This document shows positions 33,991 through 48,247 of a stretch of DNA of 64,000 nucleotides, piece after piece (the stretch's first letter is position 1; every line of letters starts with the position of its first letter). This DNA comes from Cordilura impudica. Taxonomy: Eukaryota > Arthropoda > Insecta > Diptera > Scathophagidae. A program made the position numbers and the translations under genes. The stretch covers positions 1 through 64,000 of the forward strand of contig CAVMKG010000135.1 in assembly GCA_963682025.1 (NCBI GenBank). Reading direction: 5' to 3'. Below the pieces are notes generated by a model, which saw only the letters and a list, made by a program, of their open reading frames with translations, was not told where the DNA came from and did no database searches.

Positions 33991-34281
33991 ATGACAAGAG
34001 AAATAGACTATTTTAAACGAGTGAGAATAATGCTCTAAACTCATAACAAAATAATAAAAAAAAAACAATATAAATAATATACAAACACCAAATAAAAAGA
34101 ATAGGAAACGAAAAAGCAATATGCCTTCGCATACCGAAGCAGTGGCTAAACATTTAAAAAACAATTAATATGCAGTTCTAGATATTGATGAACAATGTAA
34201 CAAAGAATATTTAGAGAAATTAAAAAAACATGTTGTACGAGTTGAAAAACCAACAACATCAAAGAGAAGCATAATAAATAA
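33991..34281 (+). other. Unassigned stretch with a short coding-like remnant
   Basis: From ATG at about 34121 a frame of roughly 50 codons with one TAA (MPSHTEAVAKHLK, then LDIDEQCNKEYLEKLKKHVVR) runs to the piggyBac end. The codon use looks protein-like, perhaps a retroelement ORF1 remnant, but I do not recognise it. Confidence 0.3.
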
Positions 34282-34657
34282 CCCTCCTAACACTCTACTG
34301 CATAGAAAGCCATATATGGCTTGTCATTTTCAAATTCGAATTCACAACGGAAATGAGCAGCTACGAAAAATAATTTTTTTTCAAAAGCATTAGTAGGCTT
34401 TTGTGAATATGAAATAATTGTTGTTTTCTCTTTTCTCTACATAGCTGCATAGAAAACGTTAGTCTTGTTTGTAAGTGCACGTGGTCACTTCGTAGCTTGA
34501 GAGTACACGAAATAAAACAATTTTTTTTAAGTTACATGCAAGTTGGTAAATTTTTATATTTTTTTTTTATTGAATATGTAGCTCTGTGAATAGTGTTTAT
34601 GTGTTTGTTTTTCAATTGTGCTTGTAGAAATAATGATATCAAGCATTTCTTAGTACA

Positions 34658-34813
34658 GTCATATATGGCTTCAAATGCATTCAGAGAAATATTCACACAT
34701 TTTTCGGGTGCCATATTTGGCTGCACGTGCATTCACAGAAACATTCGTCCGACTTTGGTGTGTCATATTTGGCTTCCCATGCATTTACATTTCCATTTCG
34801 TTCTTAAATAGGA
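34658..34813 (+). repeat. 52-bp tandem repeat, three copies, inside piggyBac-1
   Basis: Copies begin at 34658, 34710 and 34762. Each opens with GTCATAT(A/T)TGGCT or GCCATATTTGGCT and contains (A/C)(A/G)TGCATT(C/T)AC or similar. The repeat also echoes the CATATATGGC palindromes near both element ends. Its period is not a multiple of three, so it is non-coding; repeated transposase-binding sites are a plausible reading. Confidence 0.7.
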
Positions 34814-34822
34814 GCTCCTTTC

Positions 34823-36131
34823 ATGGCATCAGCGATGTCTACAAGACGATTCTACTCGATTCCTTGCGATGAGAAGTGATGCAGAAATACCTGAATCTGA
34901 CAATGAATCAGTACCAAATCAGTCTTGGCAAGATCCACTGGTTATACCTGAGATGGATGAAAGCAGCGAATTTGATTAGAGTTCAACTACTTCTAGAACC
35001 AAGAGCAGAATTTCTTGCAGTGGATGAGCAAACCATCCCAACAAAATGTCGCCATGAACTTAAACAATATAATCCCAAAAAAAAAACATAAATGGGGCTA
35101 CAAAAATCTAGTTTTTAATGGCATGTCGGGTTTTAGCTACGACTTTGATCTGTTTGCAGGAGAGCAAAGCAACACAATTCCAGATGGTGTTCCAGATCTT
35201 GGTGTAAGCGCAAATGTTGTTTCACGGCTAACTGTTACAGTCCCAAGACATAAAAATCATAAGATATTTTTTGACAAATGGTTCAACAGTCCTACACTTC
35301 AAGTTCGTCTCGCCAAAACGGGTCTCCATGCATTAGGAACGGTCAGACTCAATAGGGTACCTAATATTGATTTTCCAACAGAAAAAGAGGGGAAGCAGAA
35401 AGGTCGTGGGAATTCTATCGAAAAAGTTGCAGAAATAGATAACGAAAGAGTGTCTTTCGTATCCTGGTTTGACAAACAAAACGGTTAACATGCTATCGAC
35501 GTTTGTGGGAAGCGATCCAATGACAACAAAAACACGATACTGCAGACGTGAAAAAATGTATTTGGAAATAGATTGCCCAAAAGTTATAGATATTTATAAC
35601 AAATATATGGGAGGTGTGGATCTTCTAGATTCAATGCTTGGTCTATACCGAATAGAAATAAGATCCACGAAATGGTACAAGAAGATTTTTTTCCATTTCT
35701 TAGACTTATGCGCCGTTAATGCATGGATATTGTGGCGCCGATCGAGCGATGTATACATGCCCCTATTCGATTTCAAACTGGCAGTGGCAGAAAATCTGAA
35801 CAAGGTTGGCAAAACCTTAACTAAAAGGAAAGGTCGACCTACTTCAACCCCAAATACTCCAGCAAATAGGAAAAGAGGTTGAGATTCCTATGCTTCAACT
35901 CCGACTTCCTCTTTTGTTTCGAAGAAAACTAAAAAAAGCATAGCTCGACGCCCAGACTTTCCGCTCAACGCTGTCCGACTGGATTGTACCGATCATCTTC
36001 CAGAATGGAAAAAAGTAAGACAGCAATGTCAAAATGAGTGCAAATTTCGATCTTTTATAATCTGCACTAAATGCGGGGCCCATCTTTGTTTGAACAAAGA
36101 CAGAAATTGCTTTGCTTCATTCCATGCATAA
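34823..36131 (+). pseudogene. piggyBac transposase (broken)
   Basis: An acidic N-terminal remnant (SDAEIPESDNES, PLVIPEMDESSEFD) at 34870-34975 joins directly to the first catalytic region (VDEQTIPTK near 35025), so about 200 residues are deleted. A frameshift in the A-run at about 35082 leads to IFFDKWFNS (second Asp) at about 35265. A stop at 35486-35488 and a shift lead to MGGVDLLDSM (third Asp) at about 35610. The DDD triad is thus all readable. An in-frame TGA at 35881-35883 precedes the C-terminal cysteine-rich domain (CTKCGAHLC, ending at TAA 36129-36131). The intact protein would excise and insert elements at TTAA; this copy cannot. Confidence 0.87.
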
Positions 36132-36740
36132 TTAGATCATTATGTGTTCCTTTTCATAGTACTTATTTTCTTTATTTATTCTTTTTTTAATAACTTTTAA
36201 GCTTATATATAACCACTGAAGTGTTTTTTGTTGTACCTTTTTTTACTTATGTTCCTTACACTATTATTAATTAAATTTAAATTAAAATATATATACTGAA
36301 ATTCACAAATGAAATGTAAATATAAAAATTTAAAAAAAAAATGAAATTATCTTTATTGCATGAAGCGCCATACATATATGGCAATGCATTTTTATAATGA
36401 AAAAGGTAGGAGTGCACATGAAGCCATATATGGCAAATTATTTTTTTCCAGAAAACGGACCCACTTTTCCAAAAAAAATTTATTTGCATATCTTAATAAT
36501 TCCATTTAAAAAATAAATCCATTAAAAAAAAAATTTTTTTAGCAGGGTCATAATGCATGCAGCAGAGGGCTAATATTGAGAGATACATAAATAATGGTAA
36601 CCCCAAGCAATAATCACAACAAAAATAAAAAAGTTCCACATATAAATATTTTCGATGTAAATAGAATCTAACCAATTAATTTCACTAAAAAAGGACTAAA
36701 AATAAATCTGTTTAAAATTAAAGAAGTTAATATTAAACAA

Positions 36741-36795
36741 GTAAGAGTCTTGGATTCGGCTGTGCCGAATCTTTGATACCCTCCACCTCGGTTTG
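36741..36795 (-). repeat. End of dispersed repeat with palindromic core, reverse orientation
   Basis: CAAGTAAGAGTCTTG, then GATTCGGCTGTGCCGAATC (36753-36771), then TTTGATACCCTCCACC: the reverse complement of the arrangement at 8461-8520. 36570-36740 to its left and 36796-36877 to its right hold nothing recognisable. Confidence 0.5.
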
Positions 36796-38715
36796 AGTAT
36801 TGATAATAAATGTAAACAATATATTTGAAAAAGTAAACAATTTGTTAAACTTAATACCAAATTATTTCAGCAAATTCTTTGGGTTGATCCGCTTAACAGA
36901 AAGATGATTTTTATTCATTTCAAGAGTTGGTCTATAAAGCTTTCTCACATTAGTAATTCGCGCTCCAACAAGGAAAGATCGTTTTCGTCTTTTCTATTAT
37001 TTTGGATAAAAGAAAACACGTTTCGGTGTTTGCTTTTTGGTCATCGTGGTTGCTGATGGGCATGCATTTAGTTTATATACCTATATGCATGCGTTTCCGG
37101 TTATATGATATAACCTCTAGTTTAATTTAAAGTTTTTGCAAATTAAATAGCTCGCCCTAACCTTCATTGCGAAAAAGCTCTCTCAATTTTTTTGTTAAAA
37201 TATGGCCATATTTTGAAAATAAATTTTTTTTACAATTAAAAGGAGTTTTCTCTATTAAATTTTGTGGTAACCCAAAATAACACAATACAATACAAAATGT
37301 AACCCAGTGATGCCAACTTTTGATTTTGAATTAAATTATGTTAATAAAATATATTTTCATATATTGACTCCAAATACTAATAATTGGGAATTATTATCAA
37401 ACTTCAATTTTTTGGGTTTTACTTTGCCTACCATGAAGTCAAAATTTTGAAGTCATCTTGAAGGATAAGGGATGCCAAACACAAAAAGCCAGATGTCCCA
37501 AAAATTTAAAATAAGATAATTTGTTATCTATATTTTCTGACAAACTTCAAATTTCCATCTACAAAAATTGTGAAAAATAATATACAAATAAAATTCTCAG
37601 CAAATTGCGCTTTATTTACGTAACAATTTTTATGTTCGCAATTTTGAGGTTTTCTAAACTTCATTGAATTTAAATTAATGTTTTCTTATCCTGAAATGCT
37701 ATTAATGTCTCCTGAACGGCAATATTTGTTTAAATATAATCATTTTTAAAGGTGTTTTTTGAATTTCAATTTGTGTTTAAAGAATAAAATTTATATTTTT
37801 AAAATTCAATTGATGTCTTCTAAATTTCAAGTTATTATTTCTGACTTTTTAATATGATTTTCTGAAATTCAATTGATATTTTCTAATTTATAATTGGAAA
37901 TCTGAACCCCAGTTTTTATAATTGATATTTTCTTAAATTTTAATGGAAAATTTAAAAGATGCAATTTTGTATTTATGTCAACAAATAATGCTTTAGTAAT
38001 TATAAACAATTTTTAAAAATTATGTACAATCGCAATCAGATATTTTGTAGGTAAAGCAGAATAATAATTTGATATAGCTATGTAGAACTGTTGACATTCA
38101 TTTTAAAATAGAGATAACTATTGCAAAGCTTATTAGAACAAAAATTGTGGTGCCATCTACTGTGGCATAGTCACGCTGCGCAAAAGGAAGTGATACTCAG
38201 TTTGTTAATGCGAAAGAAATGTATTTTCCCTTAAACAAAATATTGCAGAATTTTATATAAATAAAATAATATACCAATTTATTTCTAACTTGCGGTTATT
38301 ATGGATATACATATATAGAATATATGTATATTATTTTATTATTTAATATATGTATGTATGTATATGTAAATATTACACACAAAAAATACAACACCAAAAT
38401 ACTACAAAATCAATATCAATCCATTTTATATTAATTTTTTTACTTACTTTTTTACTTTTACTTTTTTTAATAATAAACAAAAACCATACGTTTTTCCATA
38501 ATTCTTTTACAAATATGACCATAAGTTTGGCATATTAACTTCTTGTTGTGTTTACAAAATAGAGTTACCGAGTTCATCATATATGCACATTTTTGGGGAA
38601 ACGGTTAACACTTATTATCATTAGTAACAAACTTCCGCTTTTAGATGCGCATTTCAAGAAATAAATCATAATAATACATTTAACAAGTTAAAACCTTAAT
38701 TGCAATTTTATAGTA

Positions 38716-40305
38716 TTTATTTTATTAACTTGCAATTTAAATTATAAGGTAATATAAGGGTTAGAGCACTAGCTACTATGGCCTTCAGCTCGATTATATA
38801 TATAGGTATTTGTTACTTTAAGAAATTTTATTAATTTTTTAATATTTTCAGGAGATGGGTTAGATAAAGTTCTAATTGGATCGATTTCACCAAATATGGC
38901 TTGTCATTGATTATTGAACTTGGGGCAGTGTACAAGGATGTGTGAAGGGTTTGGAATGGGAGATATGCAATTGCAGATTTGCGGAGTAGGAATGTTCATC
39001 AAATGTGCATGTGTTAGTCTAGAATGTCCGAGTCTTAGTCGTTCAAATTTGACAATTTCAATTCTTTTGCAAGCAGTTTTGTTTCTTAAGAATGTATGTA
39101 TGTTAGTCATTTGTTGGTTTAGATTTTTGTACCAAATTGAGGTGGTGTTGAATAAATTAATTTTGTAATATTTAATAAATTGTTTAACAATTTAATTGTT
39201 CCAATCATGGGGATTGTAATTCGGTGTGGTAACTAAAGGGAAAAAGGTAGCTTCTCTTGCAATAAGATCTGCCGACTCGTTTCCTTTTATACCACAATGA
39301 CCAGGTACCCAAATTAATTTTATATTAGGTTGCCTGTCAATTAAGAGATTTCTGATTTCGGTAATATAGTGGGTTGCGTTGTTTATGTTTGTTATTGATT
39401 GCAATGAAGATAGAGAGTCAGAACATATGCCAAATTTTCCTGTTTTTGGATGTACATGTTTTATTGATTCATATATAGCTATTAGTTCTGCAGAATATAT
39501 AATACTATATTCAGGGAGAATGGCAGATTTGATAGTCATATTTTCTGTAGTTATACTAAATGATATAGTTGTATCGGTTTTTGAACCGTCAGTAAAAAAG
39601 AATTTGTGATCGTAAAAGGTATTTTTAAGTTCGTTGAATAAAATTTGGTATTGCTCTGAACTGCAATTGGATTTGGTATGGTTGTGTAGGGTGGTATTTA
39701 TAATGCAGTTATTCAAATGCCATGGTGGGTGTTGTATGGGACCAGATTTTATTATATCAAGTGGAAAACCTAAATTTTTTGCAGTTTTGTAATGAACGAT
39801 ATATAGTTGATGGTATGTATTCTCGGTATTATTTTGGAAGTTTTACATTGTCTAACTAGTTGACAGATGGGTGTGTTTGAACTGAAAGCTATTGATTTTA
39901 AAAGTTTTGCAGTTAATATTTTTGTTTGTGTTTCTATTGAAACAATGTTGGATTCGAACAGCATATTTTTTACTGGAGTTGAGCGGAATGCTCCAAGGGA
40001 GAGTCTGATAGCAGAATTGACTAATGTCTTGATTTTTCGTAACATAGAGTTGGGCGCGTTCCCGTATATTGGTAATGCATAATTTAATTTTGACAAGATT
40101 AATGATTTAACCACCGAAGTAATAGTGTAGATATTGCAATTGAGTTTTGGATTGGATAGACATTTTACGATCTTGAGTCGGGTAGATAGCGAAGACACTA
40201 TGTGATTAATGTGATTGACCCAATTTTACCTCTGGTTTATATGTAAGCCGAGTATCCTTAGAGTATTGGTTTGGGTTAGGTTTGTGTGTGGGGAGTGTAA
40301 TACGC
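38716..40305 (-). mobile_element. 5'-truncated I-clade LINE, second subfamily
   Basis: The insertion in repeat A copy 3 is defined by comparison with copy 1. The shared flank ends at TTTTATAGTA (38715) and resumes at AGGTAACCACATGTAA (40306). The 3' end on the minus strand is an AT-rich TAATAAAATAAATA tail at 38716. Only the last part of ORF2 is present. Ninety bases found in copy 1 (12387-12476) are missing here, so the insertion replaced them or copy 1 gained them. It is related to, but clearly different from, the LINE at 14386. Confidence 0.85.
38769..40305 (-). pseudogene. LINE ORF2 C-terminal half: RT thumb, RNase H, zinc tail (broken)
   Basis: The minus-strand sequence gives TLRILG and LSTRLKIVKCLS, then KSLILSKLNYALPIYG and AIRLSLGAFRSTPVKN of the post-RT region. 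RNase H follows with FFTDGSKTDTT (39600), SAELIAIYES, CSDSLSSLQS and WVPGHCGIKGNESAD, containing all four acidic/His sites. The end has RLGHSRLTHAHLM and HILVHCPKF. The same motifs in the same order occur in the LINE at 14386-19884. Frameshifts near 39750 and 39190 and the missing 5' part make it non-functional. It stops at TAG 38769-38771. Confidence 0.87.
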
Positions 40306-40477
40306 AGGTAACCACATGTAAGAGTAACGTAACGTGTCAGTTTTTTTAGTTACATGAAAAGCGTTGGGACGTTCTGGTTACGTTCAGTAATGTTTTAAAT
40401 GCTTTTCATGTATATTTATATTATATTATATATATATTATATGGAGTATTTTGATATTTGCAAAACTTGCGATGTTA

Positions 40478-40905
40478 CATGGTGTCTCGACTAGCTATAA
40501 TTCATGGCAATGAACAAGTCAATGGGTAGTGGAGACCACTAATGTTGAAATGACAGAAATTCTGCATTAAACCCTGCCATTAATTTGAAGTTTCATTCGA
40601 TTTTGACGTTTAAGTATTTTAAAATGGCGCAACTCAAATCAAATAAAAGCCAAATTAATAATTTCATTAATATGTATCGCGAATATGAGTGTTTATGGAA
40701 CTACAAAAGTGAAAACTATAAAAAACGAATTTAAAAAGAAAAGCATGGGAGGAAATTGGACACAAATTTAAGTGTTTACAGTTCAAAGACATTTTGGAAA
40801 TGAAATGTCTAGACATAATTTGCCCATTTCGTGTTTTGACGTTATTATATTTCTCTGACTTGAACATGAACATTGCCATGAACTACAGCTAGTCGAGACA
40901 CCGTG
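40478..40905. mobile_element. 428-bp MITE, copy 2
   Basis: Same length and terminal inverted repeats as 12651-13078 with few substitutions, again flanked by TTA, at the same place within repeat A. The copy was therefore present before the two repeats separated. Confidence 0.75.
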
Positions 40906-41229
40906 TTATAAAAATCCCAGAATATTGATATTTATTATATATATTATATATATTTTTTTTATTTAATATATGTAATATATTGTTGTGTTTTTCATTGAAT
41001 AATTTAAAACATATTTTTTTTTTAAATTTACATGGTTTTTTATTAACAACTAGGTAGTTTAGCATTATTTGCTTTAGATATTGATGAATTTTTACTCCCT
41101 TTATATTATTCTCTGCTTGTGGACAAAATTTTGGATCGATTTGTAACCCCCTTCCCCTTCCCAATTGATCAGAAACTTTGCAAGCAGGCTCGTGGCGCTG
41201 GAGAAAATGATTTAACAAATTTTTTTTAG

Positions 41230-41850
41230 TGATGCCAAAACAGTTGATAAAAAATGTACAAAGGGTTAGTTTTTATTATATTATTACCACAACGACCACA
41301 AAAACAACAAGTCCAGCTATGACAGCAATACAACATTTAGAATGACAACAAGAGCAATATAGAAACATCATATTTTTAATTTTTTTTTACTTTTTCAGAG
41401 ATTTCCCTGGACCTGTTCCACCGATTTTAATGATTATAACAGAAATCTTTCCATGATCTTGGTGCATTATTCTCACTACAAACAATCACCCTAAATACGC
41501 CATTGAGGGCGTGATCGTGACAAGAACAACATAGAAAATTATATTTTTTTCAAGACTTTTTTTAGTTCTTCATTCAAATCTCGGGCCCGAATTAACCGAT
41601 TTGGGCGATTTTATACAGCAAACTTCTCAGGATGTTATTGTATCATATTTTATGCCAACGAGCATCCTAGCTACCCGATTGAAATTGTCATCGTGATTTC
41701 CACAGACGGACATCGCTATATCAACTCGGCTTGTTATAAGGATCACAAATATATATATATTGGGGTCCAGAATTTTTTTTCTAATTATTACAAACGGAAT
41801 GACAAACTTATATATACCCTCTGCACACTGGGGTGGAGGGTATAAAAATA
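41230..41850. repeat. mini-me/DINE-like dispersed repeat end, copy C
   Basis: As 13441-14030: ACAACAAGTCCAGCTATGACA, CACAGACGGACATCGCTATA, TATATATATT and the terminal CACACTGGGGTGGAGGGTAT. Confidence 0.55.
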
Positions 41851-42130
41851 GGTCCATTTATGTCGAAAATGGAGGAATGTATTAGAGTTAAAGCATATTT
41901 AGAAAAAACTAAAATAAAATTTTTACATTTGCACCAAAAGACATTAAAACCAAAACTTACGTTTTAAATGGTCTCAGTCCTAATACAGAAACTAATGTAA
42001 TTTACGATGATCTGTGGAAATAACAAAATGATAATTTAATAAAAATCGTAAAAAAAAAATCTATAAATAATGGTTATTACCAATATATCTAGTCCAAATA
42101 AGTGGCGAAAGTAAGGTCAACGAACTTGAC

Positions 42131-43775
42131 CTTCATCTCACCCTCAAAAAAACTTACGTTGTTTACCCTCGTGTGTCGTTTACCACACATATCGGATGTC
42201 TAGATATTTTGCACTAGCAACGTATTTTTTTTTATTTAAAATCATGATTTACCATCAATAACATATATTTTTTATATATTGTTATCTATTACATCAAATT
42301 AGTTTCTCTTCAGCACATTTTGAACAAACATTAGGGTTATTAGCTTGCTTACATACACCTTTTTGGAAGAAACAGTACATCTTTTATATACGTTGTTCTT
42401 AGTTTTCGACTTTTCGTAATAACATATGTGACTTTCTCCGATAAAAGGCACCTAGTGTGTGAAAATTAAGTTTCTACACCCTTTTAGGTACAAGAATCCA
42501 CCGTTTTTGACATAACCCGTTTTTTGACACACATCTAACTTTTCCTTCGATATTCAGAGAAACACATTTTGATCTTTTTGGAGTAATGTCGAATGATACT
42601 GATGAGCGCTCTCCAGATTCTGAAGACTGACGAAACATTGAAGATGTGGAATTTGCTATTGAGCAACTGGGCTCCCCCACAGATTCATTTTGTAAATTGT
42701 TGCTAATACAAGAGATATTCCAAGCTCACGCAAGAAAACTCGTCGCATTGTTTGTCTGTTTGTTTGCCAATATGGATAACAACTTTTGACCAAATTCGTA
42801 AGATCAGAAAAAGTTGCACATTGTTATGTTATGACTCTTCACTCCTTGAACGTAATTCGAAACTACACGTTCACCTTAATTTTTTTCAGCTAAACCACAC
42901 ACTGGTATACCCAAATATGGTTGAATTTTCTAAACGTAATAAGTGTTAGAGCAAACTAAAACCCAAAATTTAATTCCATATCGGCTTATAATGCACATAT
43001 TGTTGAAACTTGCATCTCATACGAAAACCTAGCAATTGTTCGTCAACTGTAACACATTCAGATGAATTGCAATAATCAGATAATAGTTCAGACCGTTTGC
43101 CAAATATTTCACGACTTGCAGCAAATTTGTCCGTAAAGCTTCTTTGATTCTGCTTATAATGTTATCGAACCGAATTACACTATTCATGTATTGAAATGTC
43201 TTCTTCGACATCATCGCTCTAAATATGGGACGTCCATATTCACCATCAAATAAATCCAACATTGTCTCATTTTTTCATATACATATATTATTACAATTGT
43301 ATTTAAAACATTAGATTAGTTAGAACCATAGACCTGTAAAGTCCAGTCAAAATAGGAATACCGATATATGCATGTAACAAGTTTGAGTCGACTTCGGTAT
43401 AGCTTTCACAGCACTGTGCCTTTGCATATGCATTTGATCACTTCCGAATAACATTATCAATTGTTTATATTGTATAATAGGTATACAGTTTGTCAGAACA
43501 TCAATAGTAATGGACATTTGACGGCAACAAATTATATTCCTAGTTCAAAATATATATAAATTACATATATGTGGAAGACCACATACCAAGGTAAGCAACG
43601 TATCTTTTTAAATATCTCGTTGTAAAAAAATATTTTCGAATCAATTAATACCTTTTCTGTATAAAATTGATGAGACAGGAAAAGTCAAGAAATTTCATGA
43701 ACATCGCTTAATTATTATTTTTTTTATGTACAAAATATTTTAATATTGTGTGGTTTTCCACACAAGGGTGAGATG
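42131..43775 (-). mobile_element. Decayed piggyBac-family element (piggyBac-3)
   Basis: CCCTCGTGTG...CCACACA (42166) and the reverse complement of the right end CCCTTGTGTGG...CCACACA (ending 43768) are inverted repeats, each a small palindrome. Just outside them CTTCATCTCACCCT (42131-42144) is also inverted at 43762-43775. The exact border is therefore uncertain and no TTAA is left. It interrupts the LINE ORF1. The transposase inside is a remnant. Confidence 0.6.
42300..43262 (-). pseudogene. piggyBac transposase remnant
   Basis: From ATG 43262 the frame gives GRPIFRAMMSKKTFQYMNSVIRF. A frameshift later comes ECVTVDEQLLGFRMRCKF (near 43040-43000), which holds the first catalytic Asp and is typical of the piggyBac family. 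Most of the catalytic core is then missing. The C-terminal remnant at about 42440-42300 is Cys-rich (CTVCFQKGVCK, NVCSKC), as in the piggyBac C-terminal domain. At least 300 residues are deleted and several stops are present. It cannot be active. Confidence 0.78.
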
Positions 43776-44060
43776 AAGATTAAAACAATAAGCAATCTAA
43801 TGCACCGCTGTATTCGTTGGGAAGCTATAAGCAAACCCCAAATTCCACTATACAGGAATTGTCAAAGTTTCATTCACAGTGCGTCAAACTGTTTCCTACC
43901 ACCCCGTTGTGTTAAATGTAAAGAAATGCGCGAAATTGGAAAATGTGCTCTAAACGATGTACCTGAAAACGAAAGGGAGATGTTATTTTGCGTGTTATGA
44001 AGTAAATACCGCCATCCAGCCTCTTATAAAGGATTCGAGAAATATAAAGGATGTGAGAAG
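43776..44060 (+). pseudogene. Jockey-type ORF1 zinc-knuckle region
   Basis: An open frame to the TGA at 43998-44000 reads TISNLMHRCIRWE, then YRNCQSFIHSASNC (C-x2-C... form with the first Cys changed to Tyr), then RCVKCKEMREIGKC. This layout of stacked CCHC-like knuckles is standard for the nucleic-acid-binding C-terminus of Jockey-group ORF1. After the stop the sequence still resembles KYRHPASYKG. Upstream it joins piggyBac-3. Confidence 0.7.
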
Positions 44061-45278
44061 AACAGAAACTTCGTTCTAAAAATCAAAGTTTATCTTAAAG
44101 AAAACAAACGATTCACCAACTTTTATTAATCCAAATATGAGTTTTGCAAATATATTAAAAAACAACAATTCAAGAGTTTAATAATTCTATGCAAAATTTA
44201 TCATATCATACCATATCATAAACCTTCAAAAACAACTTCAAATTCAAGCATCTAAAATATATACTATATTTTCAATGCTGGAAGCTTATATTCCTAAAAT
44301 GGCTAAAACAGTTGTAAAAAGTCTAAATATTATTCAAATAAATGTTAATTCCTTAACAAAATTGAGTAGGAGATTTTATAGATAAATAAAAGTCGGACAT
44401 AGTCCTACTAAACGAGACAAAACATAATATAAGACATAAAATAACTTTTAAAGACTATAATCTTATACGTAAAGATAGAAATGATACTAAAGGAGGAGGT
44501 GGTACAGCAATTTAATTAAAAATGGAACTAAATATAATAATTATACAAACAAAAATATTTAGACCTTTAAATACTTAGAAAATTGTGTGACCAAAATTCC
44601 TTTGTTTGGAAATAAATTCTTGTTCGTTATATCCACATACTATCCATCGGGTAATAATAGTAGTGTTTGAAACATTACAGTTACAAAAACCCAATCACTT
44701 TTATATACTCGCTGGAGATCTGAACTGGAAACGTAGTGACCGGGGTAATTTATCTTTCCATACAAAATACTAGATTATGATAGCAATCAAATTCTATCTT
44801 TAAAGAAACACTCATTTTGAAATTCAATAATAAAAAAAACAAATTGGACAAAATTTCAAAGTAACATGTTTAGCGAGCATATTAGCAATGAAATGATCCC
44901 AAAAACGGAAATCTAACGAACCCAGAAATAGACTTTCATTTAAAAAGATAAAATGAATTAATAACTTATTCGATAGAAAAAACAGTTCCAAAATATAAAA
45001 GGCATAATTCAACTAAAGAATTTAATAATCCAATTATCAAGAAGTTACAATCTGAAAAAAGTAGACTTTTAACTATTATTAAGAAACACAACAGATTAGA
45101 ATGTATCTTACCGCAATCAGAACTTAATTTATTTAAAAGTAAACTAAAATTTATTAAAAAACTTATAAATGATAATTTTTCTATAGCTATAAATAACCAT
45201 TATCGAGAAAAACTTAAAAACATAGATCAGAAAGATCCCCTTAATATGTTAAATGAGACTTGTTGAGTTCGGTTAAAT

Positions 45279-47878
<2,600 letters not shown>

Positions 47879-48176
47879 GGTTAAATAAACGAAATTTTTT
47901 GTTAGCTTCAATTTTTATTACAATTAATGTTACGCTTAAAAACAATTTGTTTAACAACTTAAATCGAACTGCCTAACTTTTATGTTTCTCTCCCTATTTA
48001 AAGTGTAGACAAAAACTAGACACTACCGTTATTAAGTAATGGAAATATTTAAACTATGTATGTACATACATACGTGTGTGAGTATAAATGTAAATATAAT
48101 GACAACGGTATAATGAGAAAATAAAGATAAATACAATACTAAAATTTTAAGTAAATAAAAAGTGGCGGCGGTAACA

Positions 48177-48189
48177 TTCCCCCCTTTTT
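48177..48189 (-). other. BEL-2 polypurine tract
   Basis: In element sense AAAAAGGGGGGAA sits immediately before the 3' LTR start TGTTACC, the usual place for plus-strand priming. Confidence 0.85.
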
Positions 48190-48247
48190 AAGCGAGTTAT
48201 GGATACACGAGCTTGCCATCCTTTATAAATATTACCGACGTCCAACA

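Larger units (their letters stand above)
34282..36569 (+). mobile_element. Decayed piggyBac-family element (piggyBac-1)
   Basis: A 2.3-kb element. The left end CCCTCCTAACACTCTACTGCAT and the reverse complement of the right end, CCCTCTGCTGCATG, agree at CCCTC and CTGCAT. The flanking tetranucleotides are ATAA and CTAA, each one change from TTAA. A perfect 12-bp palindrome GCCATATATGGC lies near each end (34309-34320 and 36423-36434). The inside holds a broken piggyBac transposase and a 52-bp tandem repeat. The ends are inferred from these weak matches. Confidence 0.65.
36878..41850 (+). repeat. Dispersed repeat A, copy 3
   Basis: The most complete copy, opening TTTGGGTTGATCCGCTTAAC and closing GGTGGAGGGTATAAAAA. 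It is collinear with copy 1 on both sides of a 1.6-kb LINE insertion (38716-40305). It lacks the pogo-like MITE (empty site TA at 38533-38534) and has the 428-bp MITE. Without insertions the unit would be about 3.4 kb. No coding region of its own was seen. Confidence 0.78.
41851..45260 (+). mobile_element. Jockey-type LINE remnant, split by piggyBac-3 and cut off by BEL-2
   Basis: Left of piggyBac-3, at about 41860-42010, a remnant reads EKTKIKF, TLKPK and LNGLSPNTET across frameshifts, as in the region before the zinc knuckles of Jockey-type ORF1. Right of it, at 43776-44060, comes the knuckle region (see separate entry). From about 44310 the ORF2 endonuclease starts (INVNSLTKL, then RKDRNDTKGGGGTAI, then LAGDLNWK near 44710). 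The reading ends at LNMLNET at 45258, where BEL-2 begins. The element is heavily shifted and dead. Confidence 0.75.

Noticed and set aside
34593..34872. Plus-strand open frames over the 52-bp repeats
   Set aside because: The repeat period is not a multiple of three, so no consistent peptide repeat results.
10350..41850. tRNA or rRNA genes
   Set aside because: No cloverleaf with A and B boxes and no rRNA-like conserved block were seen. The only tRNA-related sequences are primer-binding sites.
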